Source: Pseudomonadota bacterium
GTDB lineage: Bacteria; Pseudomonadota; Alphaproteobacteria; Rhodospirillales; UBA2165
Direction of reading: 5' to 3'
Assembly: GCA_027592155.1 (NCBI GenBank)
Contig: JAQCKY010000113.1
Span: 1 to 6,877 of the forward strand
Length of the DNA: 6,877 bases
Under the pieces are notes generated by a model, which had not been told where the DNA came from, did not search any database, and saw only the letters and a list, made by a program, of their open reading frames with translations. Positions 1-6,738 of this stretch are shown here, piece by piece; position 1 is the first letter of the stretch; every line of letters starts with the position of its first letter. The position numbers and the translations under genes are program-made.

Positions 1-473
1 GACCGGAGAAGGTCGTGTTTCCGGAAGGATATCAGACGGATTTCGTCCGATTTACCGCCGTGAATAAGCCGGCTGGGCGAGGGCCGGCACGGGTGCGGTT
101 TGTTTATGTCAACCGGGACGCGCTTGCGAAGGCGGTTCCGGGTAAGCCGGCGCCGCAAGGCACGATCCTCGTCGCGGAGGATTACAAGGCCAAACTCGGT
201 TCAGACGGCAAGCCAATGAAAGACCGTATTGTCAAATTCATTCCGAGCGGTGCGGTGACCAATCTTTTCGTTCAGGAAAAACGTGTTGGATGGGGCGCCG
301 AATATCCCGCCGAAAAGCGAAACGGCGAATGGGAATATGCATGGTTCGAGGGCAACGGCGCCCGTAAGGCAAATGCCAAATTCGGCCGCTGTTTCGCTTG
401 TCATAAGGACGATGCCGCCGATGAGGATTACACCTTTACCTTCATGCCGTTCGTCCAGGCCGTAAAACGTTAG
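1..473 (+). CDS. Cytochrome P460-family c-type haem protein, 5' end missing
   Basis: The reading frame is open to the left edge (codons for P-E-K-V precede a GTG at 15), so that GTG is probably internal and the true start, with any export signal, lies outside the window. From the GTG, 152 residues are visible. A single haem c attachment motif, CFACH, sits at residues 126-130 (bases 390-404) close to the C-terminus, followed by an acidic stretch and FTFMPFV. The opening FPEGYQTDFVRF, the central GTILVAEDY and the C-terminal CxxCH match the layout of the cytochrome P460/c'-beta family. Members are periplasmic haem proteins; some oxidise hydroxylamine, others bind NO, and many are uncharacterised. 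The lysine that cross-links haem in true P460 could not be assigned without an alignment, so substrate and activity are open. The stop is 6 bases from the stop of the convergent TetR gene. Family call good; function unknown. Confidence 0.85.
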   Translation, partial: PEKVVFPEGYQTDFVRFTAVNKPAGRGPARVRFVYVNRDALAKAVPGKPAPQGTILVAEDYKAKLGSDGKPMKDRIVKFIPSGAVTNLFVQEKRVGWGAEYPAEKRNGEWEYAWFEGNGARKANAKFGRCFACHKDDAADEDYTFTFMPFVQAVKR

Positions 474-479
474 CAGCCG

Positions 480-1214
480 TTATTCCTTAGGTCGCCCGCC
501 GCCGGGGCCGAGTTTGGTCCGGAAGGTGGCGGGCACTTCACCGTCATGGATGCGGCGCATGTTTTCCAATGCGCCCGACAAAAATGCTCGGACGTAAAAC
601 TTAACGTGAGCGCCGAGATTATCCGGGAGGGGGGAATCATAAAGATGTTTGCGAAACCCCATATGGGCGATGGCACCGTGGAGCGTCATGACGAGTTCGC
701 GCTCTCCCCGTAGCATCGGAAGCGTATCGAAATCGGGCAGTCCCGCCTCACGACGCAAGGCGGCGACCACGGGTGCGAGAATGCGTTCGTTGAGGGGAAA
801 GGTGTATTGGTCGGCATATCCCTGATCGTCAAGTTCGGCGCGCAGAAAAAGGCGAATGCCCGCGCGGCTAAACCGTTTGGCAAATCCTTGATAGAACCGG
901 ACGAGGCGGTCGTCCAACGTGCGGTCAGGGGTGCTGAGAATCTCTGTCAGCGCCGGGTCCCAATTCGCCATCCGGGATTCGAACACTTTTTCAATTAACA
1001 GCCGCTTCGATGGGAAATACCGGTAAAGCAGTGCCTGAGTAACCCCCATCGCTCTCGCTAGATCTCTGGTCGAGGCGCGAAATCCTTGGTCGGCAAAGAA
1101 CTTGGTTGCCTCCGTGATGATGACTTGCTCGCGTTCTCCGCGGCCAAGTCTCTGGCGCTTGCGCCGCTTTTCCGGTGATGTGGAGGCTCGCCGGGGGGAC
1201 TTTTTATCGGGCAT
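480..1214 (-). CDS. TetR/AcrR-family transcriptional regulator
   Basis: This 244-residue protein has an N-terminal helix-turn-helix at about residues 31-78: ITEATKFFADQGF, then TRDLARAMGVTQ, then the recognition helix ALLYRYFPSK. That is the standard TetR pattern. The rest (about 80-235) is a helical ligand-binding and dimerisation region without a recognisable ligand signature, so the inducer is unknown. Before the HTH lies an unusually basic tail of about 28 residues (KKSPRR, EKRRKRQR). The ATG at 1214 is the only start that fits: no ATG, GTG or TTG occurs between it and the HTH. No good Shine-Dalgarno sequence precedes it; instead a perfect inverted repeat lies 8 bases upstream. It follows erpA on the same strand after 28 bases, so it may be read partly from the erpA promoter. 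It converges with the P460 gene, a possible but unproven target. Confidence 0.92.
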   Translation of the reverse strand: MPDKKSPRRASTSPEKRRKRQRLGRGEREQVIITEATKFFADQGFRASTRDLARAMGVTQALLYRYFPSKRLLIEKVFESRMANWDPALTEILSTPDRTLDDRLVRFYQGFAKRFSRAGIRLFLRAELDDQGYADQYTFPLNERILAPVVAALRREAGLPDFDTLPMLRGERELVMTLHGAIAHMGFRKHLYDSPLPDNLGAHVKFYVRAFLSGALENMRRIHDGEVPATFRTKLGPGGGRPKE

Positions 1215-1221
1215 CGAGAGG

Positions 1222-1236
1222 TGCCGTTAGACGGCA
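1222..1236. promoter_or_regulatory. Perfect inverted repeat between erpA and tetR, possible operator or hairpin
   Basis: TGCCGT-TAG-ACGGCA is a perfect 6-bp inverted repeat with a 3-base loop. It fills half of the 28-base gap between the erpA stop and the tetR start, and ends 8 bases before the tetR ATG. TetR regulators commonly bind such dyads next to their own gene, so autoregulation is one reading. Alternatively it is a small RNA hairpin that weakens read-through or covers the tetR ribosome site. There is no T-tract after it on the minus strand, so it is not a standard intrinsic terminator. The repeat is seen directly; its function is inferred. Confidence 0.4.
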
Positions 1237-1242
1237 GGAATA

Positions 1243-1593
1243 CTAAATGGCGAAGGAGACGCCGCAGCCGCAGGATGACGCCGCGTTGGGGTTGCGGACC
1301 TGGAACGACGCACCGATCAGGTCGTCGACAAAATCAACCTCTGATCCGGCCAGCATACCAAGCGACATGATATCGACCACGATCTTGATGCCGTCTTTTT
1401 CAAAAATTTTGTCGTCGTCGTTGATTTTATTGTCCAGATCGAAGCCGTATTGGAAACCGGAGCAGCCACCGCCGCCAATGGCGATTCGCAGCATCATGCT
1501 GCTATCGCCTTCCTGCTCGATGATCTTGGCGACCCGCTCGGCGCAGGCGCTCGTGATGATGATCCCTTGATCCGCGATCTGTAGGTCATCCAT
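1243..1593 (-). CDS. erpA: A-type iron-sulfur cluster carrier/insertion protein ErpA
   Basis: A cytoplasmic protein of 116 residues, the usual length of the HesB/IscA/ErpA family, which takes Fe-S clusters from the assembly scaffold and passes them to apo-enzymes. The three cluster-binding cysteines are present: C44 in GGGGCSGFQYGF, and C108 and C110 in NPNAASSCGCGVSFAI. The GFQYGF segment, DIMSLGML at about 74-81 and the C-terminal NPNA.S.CGCG.SF resemble E. coli ErpA more closely than IscA or SufA, which supports the symbol. The start at 1593 is preceded by GGAG (bases 1604-1607 on this strand) at 10 bases, an acceptable ribosome site. It is divergent from dgt across 156 bases, an arrangement common in Alphaproteobacteria. 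In many relatives an exonuclease III gene follows erpA; here a TetR gene does. Confidence 0.94.
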   Translation of the reverse strand: MDDLQIADQGIIITSACAERVAKIIEQEGDSSMMLRIAIGGGGCSGFQYGFDLDNKINDDDKIFEKDGIKIVVDIMSLGMLAGSEVDFVDDLIGASFQVRNPNAASSCGCGVSFAI

Positions 1594-1749
1594 AAGCTAC
1601 CGTCTCCATTGGACTTTTTCCGACCGGCATCATAGCCGATTGTTCACAAGATGTAATCCGAAACAGAATAAAGTCAATGTATGGGCCGTATCGTTGGTTC
1701 AGGGGCCGGTTTGGGATAAGTTACGGATGAATAAAGGTTTTTTCAGGTT
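1594..1749. other. Divergent erpA-dgt intergenic region
   Basis: This 156-base, comparatively AT-rich stretch separates divergent erpA and dgt and must drive both erpA and the five-gene rightward cluster. No small ORF, tRNA or intrinsic terminator was recognised. For dgt no convincing -35/-10 pair was found. Near the dgt start there are AAAGG (1733-1737, 12 bases away) and CAGG (1744-1747, 2 bases away), neither well placed as a ribosome site. Confidence 0.6.
1650..1677 (-). promoter_or_regulatory. Candidate sigma70-type promoter for erpA
   Basis: On the minus strand TTGACT (bases 1672-1677) matches the -35 consensus at 5 of 6 positions. TACATC (1650-1655) follows after a 16-base spacer and is only a weak -10 (3 of 6). 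It would start an RNA with a leader of roughly 50 bases before erpA. The dyad TTGT-TC-ACAA (1640-1649) lies just downstream, near the expected start of transcription, where a repressor could act. A -10-like TATGAT on the same strand closer to the gene lacks a partner -35. This is pattern matching only. Confidence 0.3.
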
Positions 1750-2958
1750 ATGGTGACCAAGAGCATGGCGGTGGCGGATCACGTCCCCTACGCATCCGAT
1801 CCGGCGTTGAGCCGCGGCAGGCTTTATCCGGAGCCCGAAAGCACGACCCGAACCTGCTTTCAGCGTGACCGCGACCGAATCATTCACTCGACGGCCTTCC
1901 GCCGCCTTGAGTACAAAACCCAGGTTTTTGTGAACTCCGAAGGCGATCATTACCGGACCCGGCTGACCCACTCATTGGAAGTTGCCCAAATCGCGCGGAC
2001 GATTGCGCGGGCGCTGGGGCTCGACGAGGATTTAGCCGAACTGCTGGCACTGGCGCATGACTTGGGTCATACGCCGTTCGGCCATGCCGGTGAAGATGCG
2101 CTCAACAGGATGATGGAACCTTTCGGTGGTTTCGATCACAACGCGCAGTCCCTGGCGATCGTGACGCGCTTGGAAAACCGGTATCCGGAATTCGACGGCC
2201 TGAACCTGACCTGGGAAAGCCTCGAAGGGCTGGTTAAACATAATGGTCCGCTGGTCGGGCCGGATATCGATACGCCTTTGCCGCGCCATATCGCGGTCTA
2301 TAACCAACGGCACGATCTGGAACTCTCCAGCTATGCCGGTGCCGAAGCGCAGGTCGCGGCCCTGGCGGACGATATCGCCTATAACAATCATGATCTGGAT
2401 GACGGTGTCCGGGCAGCGCTATTCACACTTGAAGATCTCGCCGATGTCCCTCTGGTCGGAGACTTGTACCGGGACGTTAACCAAAAATATCCGACAGTAG
2501 ACCCGGATCGCCGTGTCGCCGAAGTGGTGCGGCGCTTGATCGGTGAGATGGTTTCGGATTGTTTGTCGGAGAGCCGGAGGCGCGCGGCCGAGGCCAATCC
2601 CGGCTCTTCGGACGACGTTCGCGCGTTGTCCAGACCGATCGTCGCCTTCTCCGATGGCATGCGCGAGGTCGATTCCGGCTTGAAGGAGTTCCTTTTCGGT
2701 CATATGTACCGGCACGAAAAAGTCGATCGGATGACTGACCAGGCGCAAGATACCGTGGTCGGCCTGTTCGGCATCCTGATGGAAAGGCCTGAGGCGCTGC
2801 CGAGCGACTGGCGCAAATCCGCCGCGCATGCAGACGGCCATGAAATCGCCCATATCATCGCCGATTATATCGCGGGGATGACGGACCGGTTTGCGTTCGA
2901 TGAGTTCGACCGCCTCTCCGCGGAGCGGCCGAACCCAACGATCGTCCGGTCAGCGTGA
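1750..2958 (+). CDS. dgt: HD-domain deoxyguanosinetriphosphate triphosphohydrolase (dGTPase-like, type 2)
   Basis: This is a 402-residue cytoplasmic enzyme of the dGTPase/SAMHD1-like HD superfamily, which cleaves dNTPs to the deoxynucleoside and triphosphate and so trims the dNTP pool. The N-terminal RDRIIHSTAFRRLEYKTQVF (41-60) is a family hallmark. The metal-binding HD set is complete: H74 in RTRLTHSLEV, H103-D104 in AHDLGHTPFGH, and an aspartate at 207/208 in ALADDIAYNNHD. Length and these motifs fit the shorter type 2 group common in Alphaproteobacteria; substrate preference among dNTPs in that group is not fixed by sequence. A stop at 1732-1734 rules out an earlier start. The ATG at 1750 is the longest choice; the ATG at 1765 is an alternative because neither has a strong ribosome site. 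First gene of the rightward cluster, 15 bases before argS. Confidence 0.93.
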   Translation: MVTKSMAVADHVPYASDPALSRGRLYPEPESTTRTCFQRDRDRIIHSTAFRRLEYKTQVFVNSEGDHYRTRLTHSLEVAQIARTIARALGLDEDLAELLALAHDLGHTPFGHAGEDALNRMMEPFGGFDHNAQSLAIVTRLENRYPEFDGLNLTWESLEGLVKHNGPLVGPDIDTPLPRHIAVYNQRHDLELSSYAGAEAQVAALADDIAYNNHDLDDGVRAALFTLEDLADVPLVGDLYRDVNQKYPTVDPDRRVAEVVRRLIGEMVSDCLSESRRRAAEANPGSSDDVRALSRPIVAFSDGMREVDSGLKEFLFGHMYRHEKVDRMTDQAQDTVVGLFGILMERPEALPSDWRKSAAHADGHEIAHIIADYIAGMTDRFAFDEFDRLSAERPNPTIVRSA

Positions 2959-2973
2959 CGTGAAGAAAGTAAG

Positions 2974-4728
2974 ATGAACCTGTTTCACCAGATCAAAGAC
3001 GATGTTATCGCCGTGCTGGACGGTCTTGCCGCCAGCGGTGGACTGCCGGCGGGGCTCGACTATGCGCGGATTTCGGTTGAACCGCCCCGTGACGTGAGCC
3101 ACGGCGATATTTCAACAAACGCGGCCATGGTTCTGGCGAAACCAGCGGGGATGAACCCTCGGGAACTCGCAGGCTCAATCGCCGAAGGCATGGCGACACT
3201 GGAATTCGTGACGAACACCGACGTCGCGGGACCGGGGTTCATCAATCTTACCCTGACAGATAATTTCTGGCGTCAACGGCTCCTCGATATCCTGCGGCTG
3301 GGGACCGATTACGGTAGCTCGACCGTCGGCGAGGGGCGGGTGGTTAACGTTGAATATGTGTCCGCCAATCCGACCGGTCCGATGCATGTCGGTCATGGCC
3401 GGGGGGCGGTGGTCGGTGACGCCTTGGCATCCTTGCTGGCAAAAGCCGGGTTCAAGGTGACCCGGGAATATTATATTAATGACGCCGGTGCTCAGGTTGA
3501 CGCGCTGGCCCGATCCGCCCATTGGCGGTATCGGGAAGCGCTCGGCGAGGCCCTGGGCGAGATGCCGGAGGGATTATATCCGGGAGATTACTTGGTCGAT
3601 GTCGGCGCGGACCTCGCCAAGGCGGAAGGCGATAAATGGCAAAATGCCGACGAGGGTGAGTGGCTTGAACCGATCCGCGACACCGTCATCGACGCCATGA
3701 TGGCCCTCATCCGGGATGATCTTGCGGCCCTTGGCGTCGAACACGACGTCTTCAGTTCCGAACGGAAGCTGGTTGCGGCGGGAGCCGTCGATGAGGTGCT
3801 GACGACGTTAACCGAGCGGGGCCTGATCTATACCGGTACGTTGGAGCCGCCGAAGGGAAAGCTTCCGGACGATTGGGAGGAACGGCCTCAGACACTGTTT
3901 CGCTCGACGAATTTTGGCGACGATGTCGACCGTCCGATCAAAAAGTCCGATGGAAGTTGGACCTATTTTGCGACGGATATGGCCTACCATTTGGATAAAG
4001 TGAAGCGTGGCTACCCCTCGATGATCGATGTTTGGGGCGCCGATCATGGTGGTTATGTCAAACGGGTGACGGCGGCGGTGAAGGCGCTCACCGACGGGGA
4101 AGGCGCGCTCGACGTCCAGCTTTGTCAGATGGTCAATCTGTCAGAGGACGGGCAGCCGGTGAAGATGTCAAAGCGGGCCGGAACATTCGTGACCTTGCGC
4201 GAGGTGATCGACCGGGTCGGCAAGGATGTCGTACGGTTTATCATGTTGACCCGAAAGAATGACGCGTCCCTGGATTTCGATTTGGCGAAGGTGACGGAAC
4301 AAAGCCGCGATAATCCGGTGTTTTACGTCCAGTACTCTCATGCCCGCTGCCGCTCCGTGCTGCGTCATGCCACGGAGATGTTCTGCGAGAGTGAACTCAC
4401 GCCGGAAGCGTTGCAGGCTGCGTCTCTCGATCGTCTCGGGGATGTTGCCGAGCTTGCGTTGATTAAGTCGATGGCGGAGTGGCCGCGTATGGTCGAGGCT
4501 GCAGCGGAAGCGCATGAGCCGCACAGAGTGGCTTACTATCTGCAAGAACTGTCCGCGGCGTTTCACGCCCTGTGGACAAAAGGTGCCCGGGAAGACGAGA
4601 CATTGCGATTCATCAATAGCGAGGACAAGGAGTTGACCTTGGCCCGACTGGCTTTGGTTCAGGCATTGGCGTTTGTTATTGCGTCTGGACTTGAAGTCAT
4701 GGGCGTGGTCCCTGTCGAGGAGCTTTAA
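2974..4728 (+). CDS. argS: Arginyl-tRNA synthetase (class I)
   Basis: The product (584 residues, full length for bacterial ArgRS) charges tRNA-Arg with arginine in the cytoplasm. Domains in order: the ArgRS-specific N-terminal Add-1 domain (about 1-105, including SHGDISTNAAMVLAK); the Rossmann catalytic domain with the HIGH signature as HVGH (138-141) inside SANPTGPMHVGHGRG; the WGADHGGYVKRV segment (354-365); the KMSKS loop as KMSKR (397-401); and the C-terminal anticodon-binding DALR domain from DNPVFYVQYSHAR (446-458) to the end. The last serine of KMSKS is replaced by arginine, a normal variation in ArgRS. The start at 2974 follows a purine-rich stretch (GAAGAAAG) that could serve as a ribosome site. 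The gene lies 15 bases after dgt and 1 base before the SPOR gene, which argues for cotranscription. No frameshift or missing domain seen. Confidence 0.97.
   Translation: MNLFHQIKDDVIAVLDGLAASGGLPAGLDYARISVEPPRDVSHGDISTNAAMVLAKPAGMNPRELAGSIAEGMATLEFVTNTDVAGPGFINLTLTDNFWRQRLLDILRLGTDYGSSTVGEGRVVNVEYVSANPTGPMHVGHGRGAVVGDALASLLAKAGFKVTREYYINDAGAQVDALARSAHWRYREALGEALGEMPEGLYPGDYLVDVGADLAKAEGDKWQNADEGEWLEPIRDTVIDAMMALIRDDLAALGVEHDVFSSERKLVAAGAVDEVLTTLTERGLIYTGTLEPPKGKLPDDWEERPQTLFRSTNFGDDVDRPIKKSDGSWTYFATDMAYHLDKVKRGYPSMIDVWGADHGGYVKRVTAAVKALTDGEGALDVQLCQMVNLSEDGQPVKMSKRAGTFVTLREVIDRVGKDVVRFIMLTRKNDASLDFDLAKVTEQSRDNPVFYVQYSHARCRSVLRHATEMFCESELTPEALQAASLDRLGDVAELALIKSMAEWPRMVEAAAEAHEPHRVAYYLQELSAAFHALWTKGAREDETLRFINSEDKELTLARLALVQALAFVIASGLEVMGVVPVEEL
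4717..4722 (+). promoter_or_regulatory. Ribosome binding site that fixes the SPOR gene start
   Basis: GAGGAG lies inside the last codons of argS, 7 bases before the GTG at 4730. It decides the start of the next gene: the open frame extends upstream to a TTG at 4673, but that start would sit deep in argS without such a site. Placement within argS also suggests translational coupling. Confidence 0.75.
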
Positions 4729-4729
4729 C

Positions 4730-5668
4730 GTGGCGGATGAAGATAGAAATAGGCCCGAACTTAGTGCCCAAATGGATGATCTGGAGGGAGGGATCGATCC
4801 ACGCGACGACACGTTGGCCTTCGAGCCGGTCCAGCCGCGAACCCCGAAGCGTAAGGTGCCCCTCAGTCTTTTGATCCTCCTTCTCATGCTGATTGCCGGG
4901 GCCGGGGCCGGGGTCGGTGGTTGGTATGGTTGGGGGGAGGAATATTTCTTCGGTAAAGACGGTGAGATGATCATCGTTCGGGCCGAAGAGGGGCCGATCA
5001 AGGTCCGTCCCGCCTCGCCGGGTGGCCTTGAGGTCCCGAACCGCGACAAATTGGTTTACGAGCGGCTTGAAAAGAAAGTCCCGGCAGTGAAAACCGAGAC
5101 CCTATTGCCGCGGCCTGAGTTGCCATTACCGCCGCCGACAAAAATACCCGCTGCAGTGGTTCCACCATCGATTGAGACGGCCGCGGGTACGCCGGCACAC
5201 CCAACTGACCCGGCGACCTTGCCGCCAATTAACTCGTCGCCGAGCAAAGCGGTCACGCAAAAGCCACTGCCGCGAATTATTGAGGCGTCAAAGGCACCAC
5301 CGCCACCGCCACCGCCACCGCCGCCCAGGGCAAAGACCAACCCGCCACCGGCGCCTTTAGCGGCGCCAAAAGTGGCGGCCGCGGACCCTAAATCGGCTTC
5401 AAAATCTGCCGCTGGCGGATTTCACATTCAGATTGCGGCAGTCCGCACTGAAAAGGCGGCCCGCGATGAATGGGGACGGCTTAAAAAGAAATACCAGCCG
5501 CTGCTGGGAAAATTATCCCTGACGGTGGTCAAAGCCGATTTGGGGAGCCGGGGCGTGTTCTATCGCCTGCGGGCGGGGCCGATCAGCAATCGCGGCACGG
5601 GGTGGGAAACTTGTGGGGAGTTGACCAAGCAAAAGGTCGGCTGCCTTGTCGTGTCACCAGGCCGGTAG
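4730..5668 (+). CDS. Inner-membrane SPOR-domain protein, probable septal peptidoglycan binder
   Basis: From the GTG at 4730 the product has 312 residues. It has an acidic cytoplasmic N-terminus (1-40), a single membrane segment at about 43-65 (VPLSLLILLLMLIAGAGAG) preceded by basic KRK, then a periplasmic part. This starts with a conserved-looking block (IIVRAEEGPIKVRP, then PGGLEVPNRDKLVYERL, about 81-113), continues as a long Pro/Ala-rich linker with ten consecutive prolines at 190-199, and ends in a SPOR domain (about 229-311; FHIQIAAVRTEKAARDEW, then GVFYRLRAGP). SPOR domains bind glycan strands lacking stem peptides, which accumulate at division septa, as in FtsN and DamX. The layout is typical of the SPOR protein found between argS and nagZ in Alphaproteobacteria. 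Two cysteines, C295 and C305, could form a disulfide. It is 1 base after argS and 2 bases before nagZ. A specific division role is inferred. Confidence 0.9.
   Translation: MADEDRNRPELSAQMDDLEGGIDPRDDTLAFEPVQPRTPKRKVPLSLLILLLMLIAGAGAGVGGWYGWGEEYFFGKDGEMIIVRAEEGPIKVRPASPGGLEVPNRDKLVYERLEKKVPAVKTETLLPRPELPLPPPTKIPAAVVPPSIETAAGTPAHPTDPATLPPINSSPSKAVTQKPLPRIIEASKAPPPPPPPPPPRAKTNPPPAPLAAPKVAAADPKSASKSAAGGFHIQIAAVRTEKAARDEWGRLKKKYQPLLGKLSLTVVKADLGSRGVFYRLRAGPISNRGTGWETCGELTKQKVGCLVVSPGR
5297..5326 (+). repeat. Hexanucleotide repeat coding for ten prolines
   Basis: Four perfect tandem copies of CCACCG (5297-5320) followed by CCG CCC encode ten consecutive prolines in the linker of the SPOR protein. 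The repeat is in frame with the gene, so loss or gain of a unit changes the linker by two prolines without a frameshift. Such tracts are slippage-prone, and ribosomes generally need EF-P to read them efficiently. Confidence 0.85.
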
Positions 5669-5670
5669 CT

Positions 5671-6738
5671 GTGATTTCTGACACCACCCGATCGGTCATT
5701 TTTGGTTGTGCCGGTTTGACGCTCAGTGAGGCGGAGGAAGAGTTTTTCACCAAAACCGATCCGCTGGGGTTCATTCTGTTTGCCCGGAACTGCGATACGC
5801 CGCCTCAAGTCCGCGCTCTTGTCCGGTCGCTTCGCAAATGTATTGGCCGGGCCGATGCGCCGGTGTTGATCGATCAGGAAGGGGGCAGGGTTCAACGGCT
5901 CAATCCGCCCCATTGGCGGGCCGCGCCGCCGGCATCGGCGTTTGCGGCGATGGCCGTCGTGGATCTGGACCGCGCGGTGATCGCGGCCCGAATGAACATG
6001 CGGCTGATTGCCGCCGAGCTTTATGATCTTGGCATAACCGTCAACTGCGCGCCGGTTCTCGATCTGCCCATCGCCGGGGCCGATCCGATCATCGGCAACC
6101 GGGCGGCAGGAGCGTCTCCGGCGATGGCGACGGTCCTTGGCCGGGCGGCCTGCGAGGGATTGTTCGCCGGCGGTGTGGCGCCGATCATGAAACATATCCC
6201 GGGTCATGGCCGTGCACTGGTCGATAGCCATTTGGAGCTGCCTGTCGTGAACGCAAGCCGATCTGAGCTGGCGGCATCCGACTATGTCCCGTTCCGGGAT
6301 ATCCGGGCCAGCGAATGGGCGATGACGGCGCATGTGGTGTATCCCGCGATCGACGCGGCTGCGCCGGCGACGACCTCGAAAACCGTCATCGAAGGCATCA
6401 TCAGAACCGAAATTGGATTCGATGGCGTTCTGGTCTCTGACGATCTTTCCATGAAGGCCCTGCAGGGCAGTTTCGCCGAGCGAACGCAGCAAGCCCTCGA
6501 GGCAGGTTGCGATATCGTCCTCCATTGCTCCGGTGAAATGGCGGAGATGACGGAAGTTGCGAATGCCGCGACGCCGATATCCAACGATACCAAACGTCGC
6601 TTGATAAGGGCCGCGGCTCGCGTGGATATCCCCAGCGAAATTGACCGGGATGCTACGCTTAATCACTTAAACGTTCTGATGGATCCTCGTGGGGTTACGC
6701 CGGCGTCTCCGGCAAATTCTACTCAGGGGGGTGCATGA
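5671..6738 (+). CDS. nagZ: Beta-N-acetylhexosaminidase NagZ (glycoside hydrolase family 3)
   Basis: NagZ is a cytoplasmic enzyme that removes N-acetylglucosamine from 1,6-anhydro-muropeptides during cell-wall recycling. The product has 355 residues from the GTG at 5671, close to E. coli NagZ (341). Family motifs are intact: GFILFARN (about 34-41), IDQEGGRVQRL (67-77), KHIPGHG with its mobile-loop histidine (174-180) followed by DSHLELPVV, and GFDGVLVSDDLSMKAL (249-264), whose SDD segment carries the nucleophilic aspartate. No signal peptide is seen, as expected. The frame is open back to a GTG at 5602, but the added residues do not look like NagZ and would overlap the SPOR gene by 67 bases. 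The GTG at 5671 is 2 bases after the SPOR stop and has CAGG (5658-5661) 9 bases upstream. The last 18 or so residues (DPRGVTPASPANSTQGGA) are a flexible-looking tail. The stop overlaps the next start as ATGA. Confidence 0.94.
   Translation: MISDTTRSVIFGCAGLTLSEAEEEFFTKTDPLGFILFARNCDTPPQVRALVRSLRKCIGRADAPVLIDQEGGRVQRLNPPHWRAAPPASAFAAMAVVDLDRAVIAARMNMRLIAAELYDLGITVNCAPVLDLPIAGADPIIGNRAAGASPAMATVLGRAACEGLFAGGVAPIMKHIPGHGRALVDSHLELPVVNASRSELAASDYVPFRDIRASEWAMTAHVVYPAIDAAAPATTSKTVIEGIIRTEIGFDGVLVSDDLSMKALQGSFAERTQQALEAGCDIVLHCSGEMAEMTEVANAATPISNDTKRRLIRAAARVDIPSEIDRDATLNHLNVLMDPRGVTPASPANSTQGGA
6725..6731 (+). promoter_or_regulatory. Ribosome binding site of the M50 protease gene
   Basis: AGGGGGG within the final codons of nagZ lies 3 bases (7 from the AGG) before the ATG at 6735. 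With the ATGA stop-start overlap it supports that start and coupled translation with nagZ. Confidence 0.6.

Noticed and set aside
466..481. Short AACG...CGTT inverted repeat at the convergent stop codons as a possible two-way terminator
   Set aside because: The stem is only 4 bp with little GC, and no T-run follows on either strand.
2419..2853. Minus-strand frame of 144 codons inside dgt
   Set aside because: It is contained in the dgt coding region, which is conserved there. No ribosome site or domain was seen, so it is treated as a shadow.
4673..4729. Upstream extension of the SPOR gene to a TTG start
   Set aside because: It would overlap argS by more than 50 bases and lacks a ribosome site, whereas the GTG at 4730 has GAGGAG at 7 bases.
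4168..5049. A 293-codon open frame on the minus strand across the argS-SPOR junction
   Set aside because: Both overlapped plus-strand genes have full family motifs. This frame shows none, and its composition is that of a shadow frame.
5602..5670. Upstream extension of nagZ to a GTG at 5602
   Set aside because: The extra 23 residues do not resemble the NagZ N-terminus and would run within the SPOR domain coding region; the GTG at 5671 gives the usual length.
5560..6666. A 368-codon open frame on the minus strand opposite nagZ and the end of the SPOR gene
   Set aside because: It lies almost entirely under the clearly coding nagZ. Its translation is rich in Arg, His and Gly without any recognisable domain, as expected for an antisense shadow of a GC-rich gene.
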